Shown in pieces: positions 24,907 to 34,003 of a stretch of 64,000 nt of DNA. The DNA is taken from assembly GCF_032714495.1 (NCBI RefSeq), contig NZ_JAWDKB010000001.1:124001-188000 (forward strand), read 5' to 3'. The first letter of the stretch is position 1; each line of letters begins with the position of its first letter. A program made the position numbers and the translations under genes. Below the pieces are notes generated by a model. It ran no database searches. It was given only the letters and a program-made list of their open reading frames with translations, and had not been told where the DNA came from. Origin of the DNA: Methanorbis rubei (GTDB lineage Archaea; Halobacteriota; Methanomicrobia; Methanomicrobiales; Methanocorpusculaceae).

Positions 24907-27900
24907 AACCAATTCGTCTGACGATGTCATCGTTCGGCCCGTATGCCAAAGAAACGGTGATCGACTTCTCGGTATTTGACGGGTCAGGAATTTTTCTCAT
25001 AACCGGCGACACCGGTTCAGGAAAGACCACCATTTTTGACGCGATAACTTACGCCCTCTACGGTGTTGCAAGCGGCAGCATTCGCGAGGCGAAAACTCTC
25101 GCAAGTGACTTTGCCGGACCGGACGCGGTCCCTTTTGTCGAGCTGGTGTTTCTTCACCGCAATGAAACCTACACAATCCGGCGCACTCCTGCCTACATCA
25201 TTGCCGGCACTGAGAAGAAAGCAACCGCGAGTCTTGTGATGCCGACCGGCACCGAGATCTCCGGCGCGAAACATGTTGGAGAGGAAGTCCTCCTCCTTCT
25301 TGGTCTGGACAGTCAGCAGTTTCGTCAGGTTGCGATGCTGGCTCAGAATGATTTTCAGAAATTTCTGTTCAGCACCAGTAAAGAGCGTGCCGACATTCTC
25401 AGAAAACTGTTCGCAACCGAACGGTTCGAGGAGTTCCAGAACAGAATTGCTGCACAAGCGCGTGCCGCAAAGCAGGAGACTGAAAAAATCCAGCAGTCAT
25501 GTGTGGAGCGTGCCGGCAGATTTATCGCGGCCCCAGAGACCGCGTTCGCCGCTCTTTTGGATGAGGTGCGAGGCTCTCCGGACGGATTTTTCCGTCTGAA
25601 CGATCTCTCCGCGGCGGCGGGAACCCAGTTCAGGGATGACAAAACGCATGCAGCTGTTCTCAAAGGCGAGTGCCAGTCAGCGAGAAACCGCACCGCAGAA
25701 ATCAATGCATCAATTGAAGCTGCAAAACAGATTAATGCTGACCTCGACCGACTTTTGGAGACAACAGCAGTCGCGCAAAAACTTCGTGAACAGGAAAGCG
25801 AAATGGCAAAACTTGGCGAGCGGCTGGAGATGTCGCAGAAGGTTCGTGAGGTAGTGCCGTACGGAGAACGGGCGGACGCAGCCTGCGAGCGGCTGACTGC
25901 TGCACGAAACGGATGCGGCGCAGCAAAAGCCAGACTTACTGCTGCACAGGAAAAAGCGGAAGCCGCGGCTGCGGAACTTTCGAAAGCCCAGCGGGAGAAT
26001 CTTTCCCTTCCGCTGATGCAGGAGGAGATCGGCAAACTCAAAGGTTTTGTTCCCCAGTTTGCCGAGTACGAGACGGTGAGGGGCCAGCATGTGCGGGGCG
26101 GCAGTGAGCTTGAGAGGATCGAAAAAGAGCTTGAGGGACGAAAGGCTGATCAAAAGCGGATGAATGTCCAGCGCGACCGACTGATGCTCAGACTTTCTGA
26201 GCTGGCTCCTGTTCCCGAAAAACTTTCAGTCGCAAAACATCGCGAGGATCAGATTGCCGTGCGGCTCACATCCCTTGACGCTCTTACCAAAGAGCTTCTG
26301 GTGTATCAGAAAACAGTAAAGGAGTGTTCCCTCAAAGAGATCGCCTACACCAAGGCCGCTGACGCGTATGAAGAGACCAGGGATGTCTTCACCCGCAAGG
26401 AACGTGCCTTCTTCGACGGACAGGCAGGCATCATGGCAAAGGATCTGCGTGCAGGCTCTCCATGTCCGGTCTGCGGCTCATCCCTTCATCCGCGTCCGGC
26501 ATCCCTGCCTGCCGGTATCCCGACCGAGGCGGAACTGAATGCTTCCAAGGCTGAACTTTCCACAAAAGAAAATGCCCGAAGCCGTGCTGCATCCGAATGT
26601 TCAGGAGCGCGAAGCACGCTTCGTGCCGGAGAGCAGCATCTTCTTTCTGCGGCTGAGTTGTTGTTCACGCTTCCGAAGCGTTCTGACTGGGCAAGAATTC
26701 TTGACGGACTGATTCGTGAGGAGACGAATTCTTCCGAAGGCCAGCTGAAAACAATTCGTGCTGAGATTGCAGAGCTTCAAACTTTGCTCACGGAAAAGTC
26801 TGCTCTTGAAGCTGAGCTCAAACAGATGCATGACTCCTCCCCGCAACGCGAGGAAGAGCTTGCCGAGCTTTCAGAAAATGCTGCCGACATCAGGCAGCGT
26901 GCCGGGTATGCGAAGGCACGGGCCGAGGCATTGAAAGGTCAGCTCCCGCCTGAGTACTCCTCGGTTGCTGAACTGACTGAGGAGATCAAAAAACGGGAGT
27001 CTGCGATATCAGACCGCCGGACGCGTGAGGCCAAGCTGCTGGAAAGATCTGATCTGGCAAAGTCTGCGAGATATGATGCAGCTTCGGCATGCACGGCTGC
27101 TGAGGAAATATTTTCTGATGCTGAGCGCGCCTCCCGCGAGAGCGGGGAGGCGTTCAACAATGCACTTCTGATGCGTGGCTTCACCCGCGACGGATATCAC
27201 AACGCGCTGATGAGTGATGCAGAGGTTCTTGCTGCGCAGGAGAAGCTGAAGCAGTACCGCGAGCTCCGCTCCTCGACCGATGGACAGATTGTGCTTTTGA
27301 AGAAAAAGACCGAAGGGTATACCACAATCGACATCCCTGCTCTTGCCGCAGGTCTCGCTGATGAGGAACGCCGCTACGCAGCTCTTCAGGAGGAGGAAAA
27401 AGATCTCGGGTACCGGATTATGCAAAACTCTGCCGCTCTGTCTGAGATATCAGGTTTTCTGGAAAAGTATGCAGCAGTTTCTGCGAGACACACTGAACTT
27501 TCTGATCTCTCCCGTGCGGCGAACGGTGATGCGGCAGGGTTAGGGGTTCGGATGAAGTTTGAAGAGTATGTGCAGTCCGCATATCTCGGACGCATTCTTG
27601 AGAAGGCGAATATTCGTCTGCATGCGATGACCGACGGCCGGTTCCGTGTTGTGCAGCGGAGTGCGGCAACGGATCAGCGAAGAAAGGAGGGGCTTGAGAT
27701 GGATGTGATCGACTTCTACACCGGAAAGCAGCGGCCGACCTCGACCCTCTCCGGCGGCGAGTCGTTTAAGGCAGCGCTTTCCCTCGCCCTCGGGCTGTCT
27801 GATGTGATTATGGAGACCTCGGGCGGGATTGAGCTGGACGCTCTCTTCATCGATGAAGGATTCGGGTCTCTTGATTCGGTGTCGCTGGATCAGGCGATTG

Positions 27901-28046
27901 AGACTCTGGCAACGCTTGCGGCGCCGCGGACCGGCAGCAGGCTGATAGGAATCATTTCGCATGTCGAGGATCTGCGTCAGCGGATTGAGAAGAAGATCAT
28001 TGTTGCGAAAAATCCTGACGGCAGCACGGCGAAGGTTGTTGTGTGA
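24903..28046 (+). CDS. sbcC: exonuclease SbcCD subunit C (Rad50-like)
   Basis: A 1047-aa SMC-like ATPase. Walker A GDTGSGKTTIFDAITYALYG lies near residue 37 and a Q-loop follows (QNDFQKFLFSTSKERADILRKLF). Long coiled coils surround a zinc hook SPCPVCGSSLHPRP near residue 520. The C-terminal lobe has the signature LSGGESFKAALSLALGLSD and Walker B ALFIDEGFGSLD. Forms the SbcCD nuclease complex that opens hairpins and processes breaks, of interest here because the genome carries many long inverted repeats. Followed by an inverted-repeat element. Confidence 0.95.
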   Translation: MKPIRLTMSSFGPYAKETVIDFSVFDGSGIFLITGDTGSGKTTIFDAITYALYGVASGSIREAKTLASDFAGPDAVPFVELVFLHRNETYTIRRTPAYIIAGTEKKATASLVMPTGTEISGAKHVGEEVLLLLGLDSQQFRQVAMLAQNDFQKFLFSTSKERADILRKLFATERFEEFQNRIAAQARAAKQETEKIQQSCVERAGRFIAAPETAFAALLDEVRGSPDGFFRLNDLSAAAGTQFRDDKTHAAVLKGECQSARNRTAEINASIEAAKQINADLDRLLETTAVAQKLREQESEMAKLGERLEMSQKVREVVPYGERADAACERLTAARNGCGAAKARLTAAQEKAEAAAAELSKAQRENLSLPLMQEEIGKLKGFVPQFAEYETVRGQHVRGGSELERIEKELEGRKADQKRMNVQRDRLMLRLSELAPVPEKLSVAKHREDQIAVRLTSLDALTKELLVYQKTVKECSLKEIAYTKAADAYEETRDVFTRKERAFFDGQAGIMAKDLRAGSPCPVCGSSLHPRPASLPAGIPTEAELNASKAELSTKENARSRAASECSGARSTLRAGEQHLLSAAELLFTLPKRSDWARILDGLIREETNSSEGQLKTIRAEIAELQTLLTEKSALEAELKQMHDSSPQREEELAELSENAADIRQRAGYAKARAEALKGQLPPEYSSVAELTEEIKKRESAISDRRTREAKLLERSDLAKSARYDAASACTAAEEIFSDAERASRESGEAFNNALLMRGFTRDGYHNALMSDAEVLAAQEKLKQYRELRSSTDGQIVLLKKKTEGYTTIDIPALAAGLADEERRYAALQEEEKDLGYRIMQNSAALSEISGFLEKYAAVSARHTELSDLSRAANGDAAGLGVRMKFEEYVQSAYLGRILEKANIRLHAMTDGRFRVVQRSAATDQRRKEGLEMDVIDFYTGKQRPTSTLSGGESFKAALSLALGLSDVIMETSGGIELDALFIDEGFGSLDSVSLDQAIETLATLAAPRTGSRLIGIISHVEDLRQRIEKKIIVAKNPDGSTAKVVV

Positions 28047-28056
28047 TTTTTTTACC

Positions 28057-28693
28057 GCCCACGGAAAAACGGAAAACACTGAAATATCACCGAAAAACAT
28101 CACGGAGCAGACGTGAACACCACGGAAGTATAAATTTGAACAATATTTTCGTGATGTCTTTTTTTTCTGAAATCTCGTGATGAAATATTTTCATGTGAGG
28201 CCCCGAAAAATATTTTCTGCAATTATTTTTTTGAAAATTTTCCAAGAGCACGCCAACGTTTTTTTTTCTGAAATCTTGTGATGATACATTTTCATGTGAG
28301 GGTTCGAAAAATATTTTCTGTAATTATTTTTTTGAAAATTCTCCAAGAGCAAACCAACGATTTTTTTTCTGAAATCTTGTGATGAAATATTTTCATGTGG
28401 GACCCCGAAAAATATTTTCTGTAATTATTTTTTTGAAAATTTTCCAAGAGCATGCCAACGATTTTTTTTTCTGAAATCTCGTGATGAAATATTTTCATGT
28501 GAGGCCCCGAAAAATATTTTCTGCAATTATTTTTTTGAAAATTTTCCAAGAGCACGCTAATGAAATTTCAATTTAGAAAAATATTTCCGTGGTATTCACG
28601 TCTGCTCCGTGATGTTTTTTTTTCTGTGAAATTCCGTGTATTCCTGCGAAGCAGTAAGCAGGCCGAAGGCATGCGTTCCGTTTTTCCGTGGGC
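28057..28693. repeat. composite inverted-repeat element, family 2, with four ~102-bp internal tandem repeats
   Basis: The left arm 28057-28128 and the right arm 28584-28693 are inverted copies of the family-2 arms (gcccacggaaaaacgg, cacggagcagacgtg, caccacggaa). 28169-28570 holds four tandem units of 101-102 bp, each with tgatgaaatattttcatgtg, cgaaaaatattttctg, a T-run and gagca(c/t/a)gcc. The right arm is interrupted at 28646-28675 by the nested ~30-bp mini-repeat. Units are clearly homologous to those at 6926-7235. Confidence 0.87.
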
Positions 28694-28722
28694 TGATGCG
28701 TACGTCCACAACAGAAAAAAAA

Positions 28723-29211
28723 TTATGACTGACCAATGATCTCCAGATGCTCCTGCTTTTTCGGGCAGCACTCTCCCTCGCATGCCCCACCGATGAAAGG
28801 ACAGACCGACATCGAAAAATCAGCCATCGGGTGGCCCTTACTCTTGATCTCAAACTCCTTGTACCAACCGAACGCCGCACGTTTGGTCTCCACCCCTTCC
28901 TCACTCAGCCTCGCCTGAATCGTCTTTAAAATCCACTGCGAAATTCCCGGGCATCCGAGATCAGACGCGAGATGTGCATAGGGAAACAGCATCACCCGCT
29001 TTGCCTTCAGCCGCCCGAGCCGCACACAAATACTCTCAACTGTTGCAGACACCGTCACCTCAGGATTCACCTCATCAGACTTTTCCACACAGCAGAACAG
29101 CAGAACGCAGTCCAGCATCTCGTCTTCAGGGATCGGTTCCGGCTCTGCAATTTTCGTTTTCTTCGTCACCTTATACCAGACACGGTCCGCATGAATACCA
29201 AGTATTTTCAT
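28723..29211 (-). CDS. stand-alone archaeal threonyl-tRNA synthetase editing domain protein, 162 aa
   Basis: Starts MKILGIHADRVWYKVTKKT, which is the beginning of the archaea-specific N-terminal editing domain of ThrRS (a D-aminoacyl-tRNA deacylase fold that removes Ser from tRNA-Thr). The MLFPYAHLASDLGCP and AFGWYKEFEIKSKGHP blocks match that domain. The catalytic synthetase core is absent. A C-terminal extension has five Cys (CPFIGGACEGECC). The ATG at 29211 has an AGGAGA site inside the end of metX. It could edit mischarged tRNA in trans or be a stand-alone deacylase. Confidence 0.83.
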   Translation of the reverse strand: MKILGIHADRVWYKVTKKTKIAEPEPIPEDEMLDCVLLFCCVEKSDEVNPEVTVSATVESICVRLGRLKAKRVMLFPYAHLASDLGCPGISQWILKTIQARLSEEGVETKRAAFGWYKEFEIKSKGHPMADFSMSVCPFIGGACEGECCPKKQEHLEIIGQS

Positions 29212-29212
29212 A

Positions 29213-30676
29213 TTATCTCCTCTCTGCAATATGTGATAGCTGTTCACTGGTCAGCATACCAACAACTTTTCCCTGCCCTACCACCGGCAGGGCTGATATG
29301 TGATACTTGTCCAGAATCTTTGCCGCGTCGCGGAGCGTTGCGTCTGCAGACACACTCAGAACATTTTTTGTCATGATCTCATCAAGCATCGTGTGTTCAC
29401 CGGCAACCGCCTTTGCAATATCCCATGACGTCACAATGCCGCACAGCGTTCCGTCTGCGTGCAACACGGGCAGATGGTTGACCTCACGCTCTATCATTGT
29501 CGCGGCAGCGGCACGAATAGTTGCACATCCGCGGATGGTTGGGGGATCACGGATCATGATGTCTGCGACCGTTAACGGAGTAAGGAACCTGCCAATCAGA
29601 TAGTTCATCTGATCGTCTTCGAGCAGGAATCCGTCGTGGCCGAACCCTGACATCACTTCGGTGTACTGCACATCCTTTCCAATGCTGTTCAAAGCCATCA
29701 CGATCTCTTCAGACAAATACGGCGGATACAGCCAGTCGGTCGAGACCGAGAGAATTAAGAATTTGGCATCCGTTTCCTTCAACCCTTCTGAAAGGGATCC
29801 GTTCTTTGTCAGATCATAGTAGTCGATGGCTTTGGTGATGTAGAGGTAGGAGTTTGGATCAAACCGCTGCACAAAACTTCTGCCCTGATGCTTCAGATAA
29901 CTCTCGACACTGAACTCGGTCTCAAAGCCGTAACCGTACTCGGTTTTTTCCTGAAGCCTTCGTCCGAATTTTTTGTGCATCGACTGATCCGAGAGATAAG
30001 TAATGTGTGCCATCATACGGGCGAGGGAGAGACCGCGGTCAGGTTTTTCGTCCGCGGAATAGCGGCCGCCCTTCCATGCGGGATCGGTCATGATGGCAGC
30101 TCTCCCCACAGCACCGAAGGCTATATGCATCGGTGTTGAGTAGCCGGCAGCAGCAATCACAACGATGCGACGGGCAAATCCCGGGTACTCAACACTCCAC
30201 TGCAAGGACTGCATGCCGCCCATTGACCCGCCGACAACTGCATAAAGGTCGTGGATCTCCTGTTCGATGAGAAATGTGTGCTGGGCTGCAACCATGTCGC
30301 GGATGGTGATCACCGGAAAGTCCGGGCCGTAAGGAAGTTTTGTATCAGGATTGATTGCGGCAGGGCCTGTTGATCCTTTGCAGCCGCCAATCACATTGGT
30401 TGCAATGATGCAGTACCGGTCGGTGTCAAGCGCTTTTCCTGGCCCAATGACGCCGTCCCACCAACCCGGATGTTTGTCTCCTTTGTGCATGCCAGCTGCG
30501 TGCGCATCGCCGGAGAGTGCATGACAGACAAGGATGGTGTTTCCGTGTGCTGGCGAACAGCCGTACTGTTCGTAGGCGATGACGATGTCATTGAGTACCG
30601 CTCCTGATTCCAGATGGAGCGGCGTCTGCAGGGTATGGTACCGGGTTACGACATCACCCACTGATCCGCCTGTCAC
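29213..30676 (-). CDS. metX: homoserine O-acetyltransferase with C-terminal CBS pair
   Basis: Residues 1 to about 365 are MetX: oxyanion region ALSGDAHAAG, nucleophile elbow VVGGSMGGMQSLQW, Asp in STDWLYPP and catalytic His in SGFGHDGFLLE. It makes O-acetylhomoserine for methionine. Residues about 367-487 are two CBS domains (TVADIMIRDPPTIRGCATI and MLDEIMTKNVLSVSADATLRDA), a regulatory module that often binds adenosyl ligands such as SAM or AMP. A palindrome TTCACAcTGTGAtt lies upstream. Partner metY is at 54795. Confidence 0.93.
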   Translation of the reverse strand: MTGGSVGDVVTRYHTLQTPLHLESGAVLNDIVIAYEQYGCSPAHGNTILVCHALSGDAHAAGMHKGDKHPGWWDGVIGPGKALDTDRYCIIATNVIGGCKGSTGPAAINPDTKLPYGPDFPVITIRDMVAAQHTFLIEQEIHDLYAVVGGSMGGMQSLQWSVEYPGFARRIVVIAAAGYSTPMHIAFGAVGRAAIMTDPAWKGGRYSADEKPDRGLSLARMMAHITYLSDQSMHKKFGRRLQEKTEYGYGFETEFSVESYLKHQGRSFVQRFDPNSYLYITKAIDYYDLTKNGSLSEGLKETDAKFLILSVSTDWLYPPYLSEEIVMALNSIGKDVQYTEVMSGFGHDGFLLEDDQMNYLIGRFLTPLTVADIMIRDPPTIRGCATIRAAAATMIEREVNHLPVLHADGTLCGIVTSWDIAKAVAGEHTMLDEIMTKNVLSVSADATLRDAAKILDKYHISALPVVGQGKVVGMLTSEQLSHIAERR

Positions 30677-30738
30677 GGCCCTCCTCCGATATGTGGTGTA
30701 TTGGTAATTTTTGAATTCATTTTTTTATTCTCGGGGCG

Positions 30739-30752
30739 TTCACACTGTGATT
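30739..30752. promoter_or_regulatory. putative operator upstream of metX
   Basis: TTCACACTGTGATT matches the palindrome TTCACAnnGTGAA with one mismatch. It is next to a minus-strand TATA-like ccaatataatc at about 30755-30765, i.e. between the TATA box and the expected start site, so a bound repressor would block initiation. Confidence 0.55.
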
Positions 30753-30820
30753 ATATTGGGTTGGACAGTGTTTAAAGTATATGTTTTTGGCTACGGTTTT
30801 GCTGCAGACATTTTTTTTTG

Positions 30821-30872
30821 AAAAATCGTCATTGGCGATTTTTTATTTATGCTATTTGCGCTATTCGCGTTT
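30821..30872. repeat. single arm of inverted-repeat family 1
   Basis: A copy of the right arm (palindrome ATCGTCATTGGCGAT with one change, then tatttgcgctattcgcgttt) without a partner left arm. It lies between metX and the fae-hps 3' end and could act as a terminator for fae-hps, read on the minus strand. Confidence 0.75.
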
Positions 30873-30907
30873 CAGATAAAAAAAGAAAAAGTAAAATGAA
30901 TTTCGAT

Positions 30908-32119
30908 TTAGAAATCGGTCATCACACGGAACTGATCGATCTCTTCAGAGTCAAGCTCTGCAAGGAAGGACTCGGCCGCGTTCTTAATGTCTTTGCTTGC
31001 GGTGATTGCACGGCCGACGACAACAACGTCTGCGCCTGCTGCGAGTGCCTTCTTCACGACCGGCACGCGGATACCGCCTGCGGTTGCGACAAGAATTTTC
31101 GCATTATACTTTGCTGCGACTGCCTTGATCTTTTTGATGTCGCCCCAGCTGTAGTCGCCGCTTGCTTCCTTGTCGATTGCACGGTGCATCTCAACATACT
31201 GCGGGAGAAGTGCTGCGCCGCCCATCTTTGCAAGGCTTTCGATCAGCTTTGCCGGCTCGTCAACATTCAGCATGTCGATGATTGCATAGATACCGCACTT
31301 CTTTGCTTCCTTAATGAATGCGGCAATCGTCTCAACCGGAGCAAGACCTGATACCACTGCTGCGTCGCCGCCTGCGTTGGACACCATGCGTGCTTCAAGG
31401 TTGCCAGTGTCAAGGGTCTTTAAGTCTGCAACGATGAAACAGTTCGGGCGGATTTTGCGGATTTCACCGATGACGTTTAAGCCGAACTGTTTGATGAGCG
31501 GAGTTCCTGCTTCAAAAATGACGTGATCGTTCTGCGGAACCTCACGCAGTACACGCTCCACCTGTCTCATATCGACAAGGTCCATAGCGACCTGGAGGTA
31601 GGGCGGGTTCCAGAGCCGCTGAACTTTGAATCCCATAACACCGTGGGCTGCACGGTCTTTTTCCTTCAGGACAGTTGCGGTGTCCGGGAACTTGTCGAGT
31701 GCGCGGGAAAGTGCGAGGCGGGTTGCACCATAGTTGAAGCGGTAGAGTTTGTTGAAGTCTTTTGCATCAGGAGAGATGAAAACACTTGCAACAATAACAA
31801 CCTCATCCACATCCATGCCGGTGAAGACGCCGTCTTCAAGTGCGTCGGCGACTGCTTTGGAAACAGCTGCCTGTGCGGGGCCAAAGATCTGGGTAACCTG
31901 CTCAGTGTGCTTGAGGGTAACTTTCGGCACAATCAGGACTGCCGGTTTTGGGAGGAGGTTCGGGCGGATAACGCCGAGAAGCGGGGTGTGACCTGCGGAA
32001 AGCTGGGTCAGGCCGTTTGCAAATGCGGTTCCGACCGGGCCCATTTTGTCGCCGATCATGAGGTCGATGTGAGCGAGTTCCGCTCCATCGCCAACGAGTG
32101 CTTCGCCAATCAAAAACAT
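30908..32119 (-). CDS. bifunctional formaldehyde-activating enzyme / 3-hexulose-6-phosphate synthase
   Basis: A 403-aa fusion. Residues 1 to about 165 are Fae, with GEALVGDGAELAHIDLMIG (formaldehyde/H4MPT site) and ANGLTQLSAGHTPLLGVI. Residues about 170-403 are Hps, with WNPPYLQVAMDLVD, then NHVIFEAGTPLIKQFG-like and FIVADLKTLDTGNLEARM. In methanogens the fusion couples Hps-dependent release of formaldehyde in ribulose-phosphate production from hexulose phosphate with its capture on H4MPT. TATA-like tttatag occurs about 40 bp upstream. Confidence 0.95.
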   Translation of the reverse strand: MFLIGEALVGDGAELAHIDLMIGDKMGPVGTAFANGLTQLSAGHTPLLGVIRPNLLPKPAVLIVPKVTLKHTEQVTQIFGPAQAAVSKAVADALEDGVFTGMDVDEVVIVASVFISPDAKDFNKLYRFNYGATRLALSRALDKFPDTATVLKEKDRAAHGVMGFKVQRLWNPPYLQVAMDLVDMRQVERVLREVPQNDHVIFEAGTPLIKQFGLNVIGEIRKIRPNCFIVADLKTLDTGNLEARMVSNAGGDAAVVSGLAPVETIAAFIKEAKKCGIYAIIDMLNVDEPAKLIESLAKMGGAALLPQYVEMHRAIDKEASGDYSWGDIKKIKAVAAKYNAKILVATAGGIRVPVVKKALAAGADVVVVGRAITASKDIKNAAESFLAELDSEEIDQFRVMTDF

Positions 32120-32191
32120 AGAAAAATCTCTGCAATAGCTTTGGTTTTGTAACCCTATAAAGACAGCCGCCCCGCTTCAATTTTAATGTGA

Positions 32192-32216
32192 GGGTGCGGG
32201 CCTTTAGCCCGCACCC
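32192..32216. terminator. perfect 10-bp GC-rich hairpin
   Basis: GGGTGCGGGC pairs fully with GCCCGCACCC across a 5-nt loop. It lies beyond the 3' end of the GGR-family gene (minus strand) and upstream of fae-hps. Probably a transcript end or processing hairpin; no T-run of note follows. Confidence 0.45.
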
Positions 32217-32362
32217 CACAGGATTAAACTGATGACCCATGCAGTGGGGAATGAAGCAGGCCGAAGGCATGCGGCCGCTCCCCTGCAAACAGGGTCGCTC
32301 TCATCCCTTTGTGGCTTTGGGCTTGGTCCGCTAAAAAAATCGAACCACATTATTTTCATCGT

Positions 32363-32406
32363 AAAAATCGCCATTGGCGATTTTTCATTCGCACCATTCG
32401 CGTTTA
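32363..32406. repeat. single arm of inverted-repeat family 1
   Basis: ATCGCCATTGGCGAT palindrome followed by cattcgcaccattcgcgttt, a right arm without a visible left partner, 20 bp from the 3' end of the GGR-family gene. Confidence 0.75.
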
Positions 32407-32424
32407 TTCTACACAAGGCAGAAT

Positions 32425-33468
32425 TCAGACATTCGTGAGATACGCAAACCTCGGTGACGCATACCCGAGCATCTTCCACTGCTGGTACATGTGTTCCCTG
32501 CTTGACGCAAGATTTCTCTCATACTCATCCCGCAGCTTCTCTGGATTGGGATCCTCGCCCGGTTTGCAGATTCTCTTGTATGCCTCTGCGAACGCATAAG
32601 CGCTCATAAACGCTGGAGAAATTCCTTCACACACCGGAGTTAAAAAATTTGCTGCGTCCCCTGCAAAAAAAATCCTGCCTTCCCCAATATCAACCGGATT
32701 CGTTGGCGCAACATCAGGAAGCAGACCATACTCCTCCCACTGCACATCACCAAGCTCTGCATCAAACTCTTTGACGAGATACTCGGTGAACTTCTGATAA
32801 TATTCCGGCAGCATTGAGGGGTCGCGCCCACTCACTGTGATCACCACGAACTCATCCTTGATGCAGCACCATGCCGCATGCCCGGAGTACTCAGGCTGAA
32901 GATAGGCATGAAAGTAGTCCGGGTCAAGATCAACTGATCCCGGAGAAAAAGTCTGGTATGTTGCAATACTATCCCCCGGACGGTTTCGCAGCGTCTTTCG
33001 AACAGCACCCGTCACTCCGTCGCATCCAAGAAGAACCCGTCCCTTTTCCGTCCTGGTTTTCTTACCAAGCAGACTTACCGCGACATGATCTTCTTCGATT
33101 CGAAAATCGATCACCTCCGTCTTCTCCAAAACCCTGGCTCCCGCGTCTTCGGTCTCTACAGCCATCCAGTAATTAAACAGATTGCGCCAGACATTCATCC
33201 CATGTCCCTCAACCGTGGACTTCACCCGCTGTTCGTTCAACAGGGTAAAACCCTTATTGATCTGAGGATTGCAGCGCACGGCCTGCGGAATCTGGCCGAA
33301 CACATGTTCAGTAATAGCTATTGACTTTCTGATCAGTATTCCGTTGCAGGACTTTTCCCGCAGCAGAGACATTTTTTCGGCGACCAACACCGAGTAGCCG
33401 GCATCAGCAAGTAATTTTGCCGCAACGCAGCCTGCCGCCCCTGCTCCGGAGATGATCACATCATACAA
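32425..33468 (-). CDS. geranylgeranyl-reductase family FAD-dependent oxidoreductase
   Basis: 347-aa flavoprotein. An N-terminal FAD Rossmann motif GAGAAGCVAAKLLADAGY is followed by LLGCDGVTGAVR, and GRIFFAGDAANFLTPVCEGISPAF is the second FAD motif with an active-site-like Cys. The family reduces isoprenoid chains of archaeal lipids or related substrates. It differs clearly from the tandem pair at 37083 and 38301. It starts 2 bp after the stop of the PNPOx-like gene (33471), forming an operon with it. Confidence 0.86.
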   Translation of the reverse strand: MYDVIISGAGAAGCVAAKLLADAGYSVLVAEKMSLLREKSCNGILIRKSIAITEHVFGQIPQAVRCNPQINKGFTLLNEQRVKSTVEGHGMNVWRNLFNYWMAVETEDAGARVLEKTEVIDFRIEEDHVAVSLLGKKTRTEKGRVLLGCDGVTGAVRKTLRNRPGDSIATYQTFSPGSVDLDPDYFHAYLQPEYSGHAAWCCIKDEFVVITVSGRDPSMLPEYYQKFTEYLVKEFDAELGDVQWEEYGLLPDVAPTNPVDIGEGRIFFAGDAANFLTPVCEGISPAFMSAYAFAEAYKRICKPGEDPNPEKLRDEYERNLASSREHMYQQWKMLGYASPRFAYLTNV

Positions 33469-33470
33469 TC

Positions 33471-33935
33471 TTACTTTCCTTCCTTGCCGGTGACGTGAAC
33501 TATTTCAATAGCCGCAACCGTTGTTTTGTCGCTGTTCTTGCGGATGTACTCAATCGCTTCGTCATGAAAGGCAGCGGAGTACTTATTCATCAGTGCCTCA
33601 AGGGCTGCCTGTTTCTCCTGAGGATTTTCTACCACTCGTGCGGTGCCGAAGAGAACTGCTGAGCGGTATCGTGTATCAAATTTATCAGCCATCATCTCTT
33701 CAAATCCGACAACCGCGAACGACACCTTCGGATTTTCTTTCAGATTATCGATTTTATGTCCTTCGTGAGCCGAGTGGATGTAGATGACATTGTTTACCAG
33801 AACATAGTTCAGCGGAATTGCATACGGCTGGCCGTCGGCGTCCACGGTGGCAAGCGTTCCCCAGACTCCGTTCTGCAGAATATCTCTTGCATCAGAGTCT
33901 GAAAGCTGTGAGGCTTTACGCCGCATGGGTCTCAT
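33471..33935 (-). CDS. pyridoxamine 5'-phosphate oxidase family protein (NimA-like), 154 aa
   Basis: Flavin split-barrel with the N-terminal MRRKASQLSDSDARDIL, then GVWGTLATVDADGQPYAIPLNYV and IYIHSAHEGHKIDNL typical of nitroimidazole-resistance-like and flavin-nucleotide-binding members. Probably FMN- or F420-binding; substrate unknown. First gene of an operon with the GGR-family flavoprotein. Confidence 0.85.
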   Translation of the reverse strand: MRPMRRKASQLSDSDARDILQNGVWGTLATVDADGQPYAIPLNYVLVNNVIYIHSAHEGHKIDNLKENPKVSFAVVGFEEMMADKFDTRYRSAVLFGTARVVENPQEKQAALEALMNKYSAAFHDEAIEYIRKNSDKTTVAAIEIVHVTGKEGK

Positions 33936-34003
33936 ACATACTAATTACGGCAGAATACTATTAAAGAGAATAGATATTGTAAAAAAATCATTGTTTGATA
34001 AAA

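Larger units (their letters stand above)
32120..32424. other. intergenic region with terminator-like hairpin and repeat arm
   Basis: Contains the fae-hps promoter side, a perfect 10-bp stem GGGTGCGGGC-cttta-GCCCGCACCC at 32192-32216, part of the ~30-bp mini-repeat (aagcaggccgaaggcatgcg, 32253-32272) and a single family-1 arm at 32363-32406. No gene. Confidence 0.6.

Noticed and set aside
28169-28570. 87-aa Lys/Phe-rich frame in repeats
   Set aside because: Pure translation of the 102-bp tandem units, no ribosome site.
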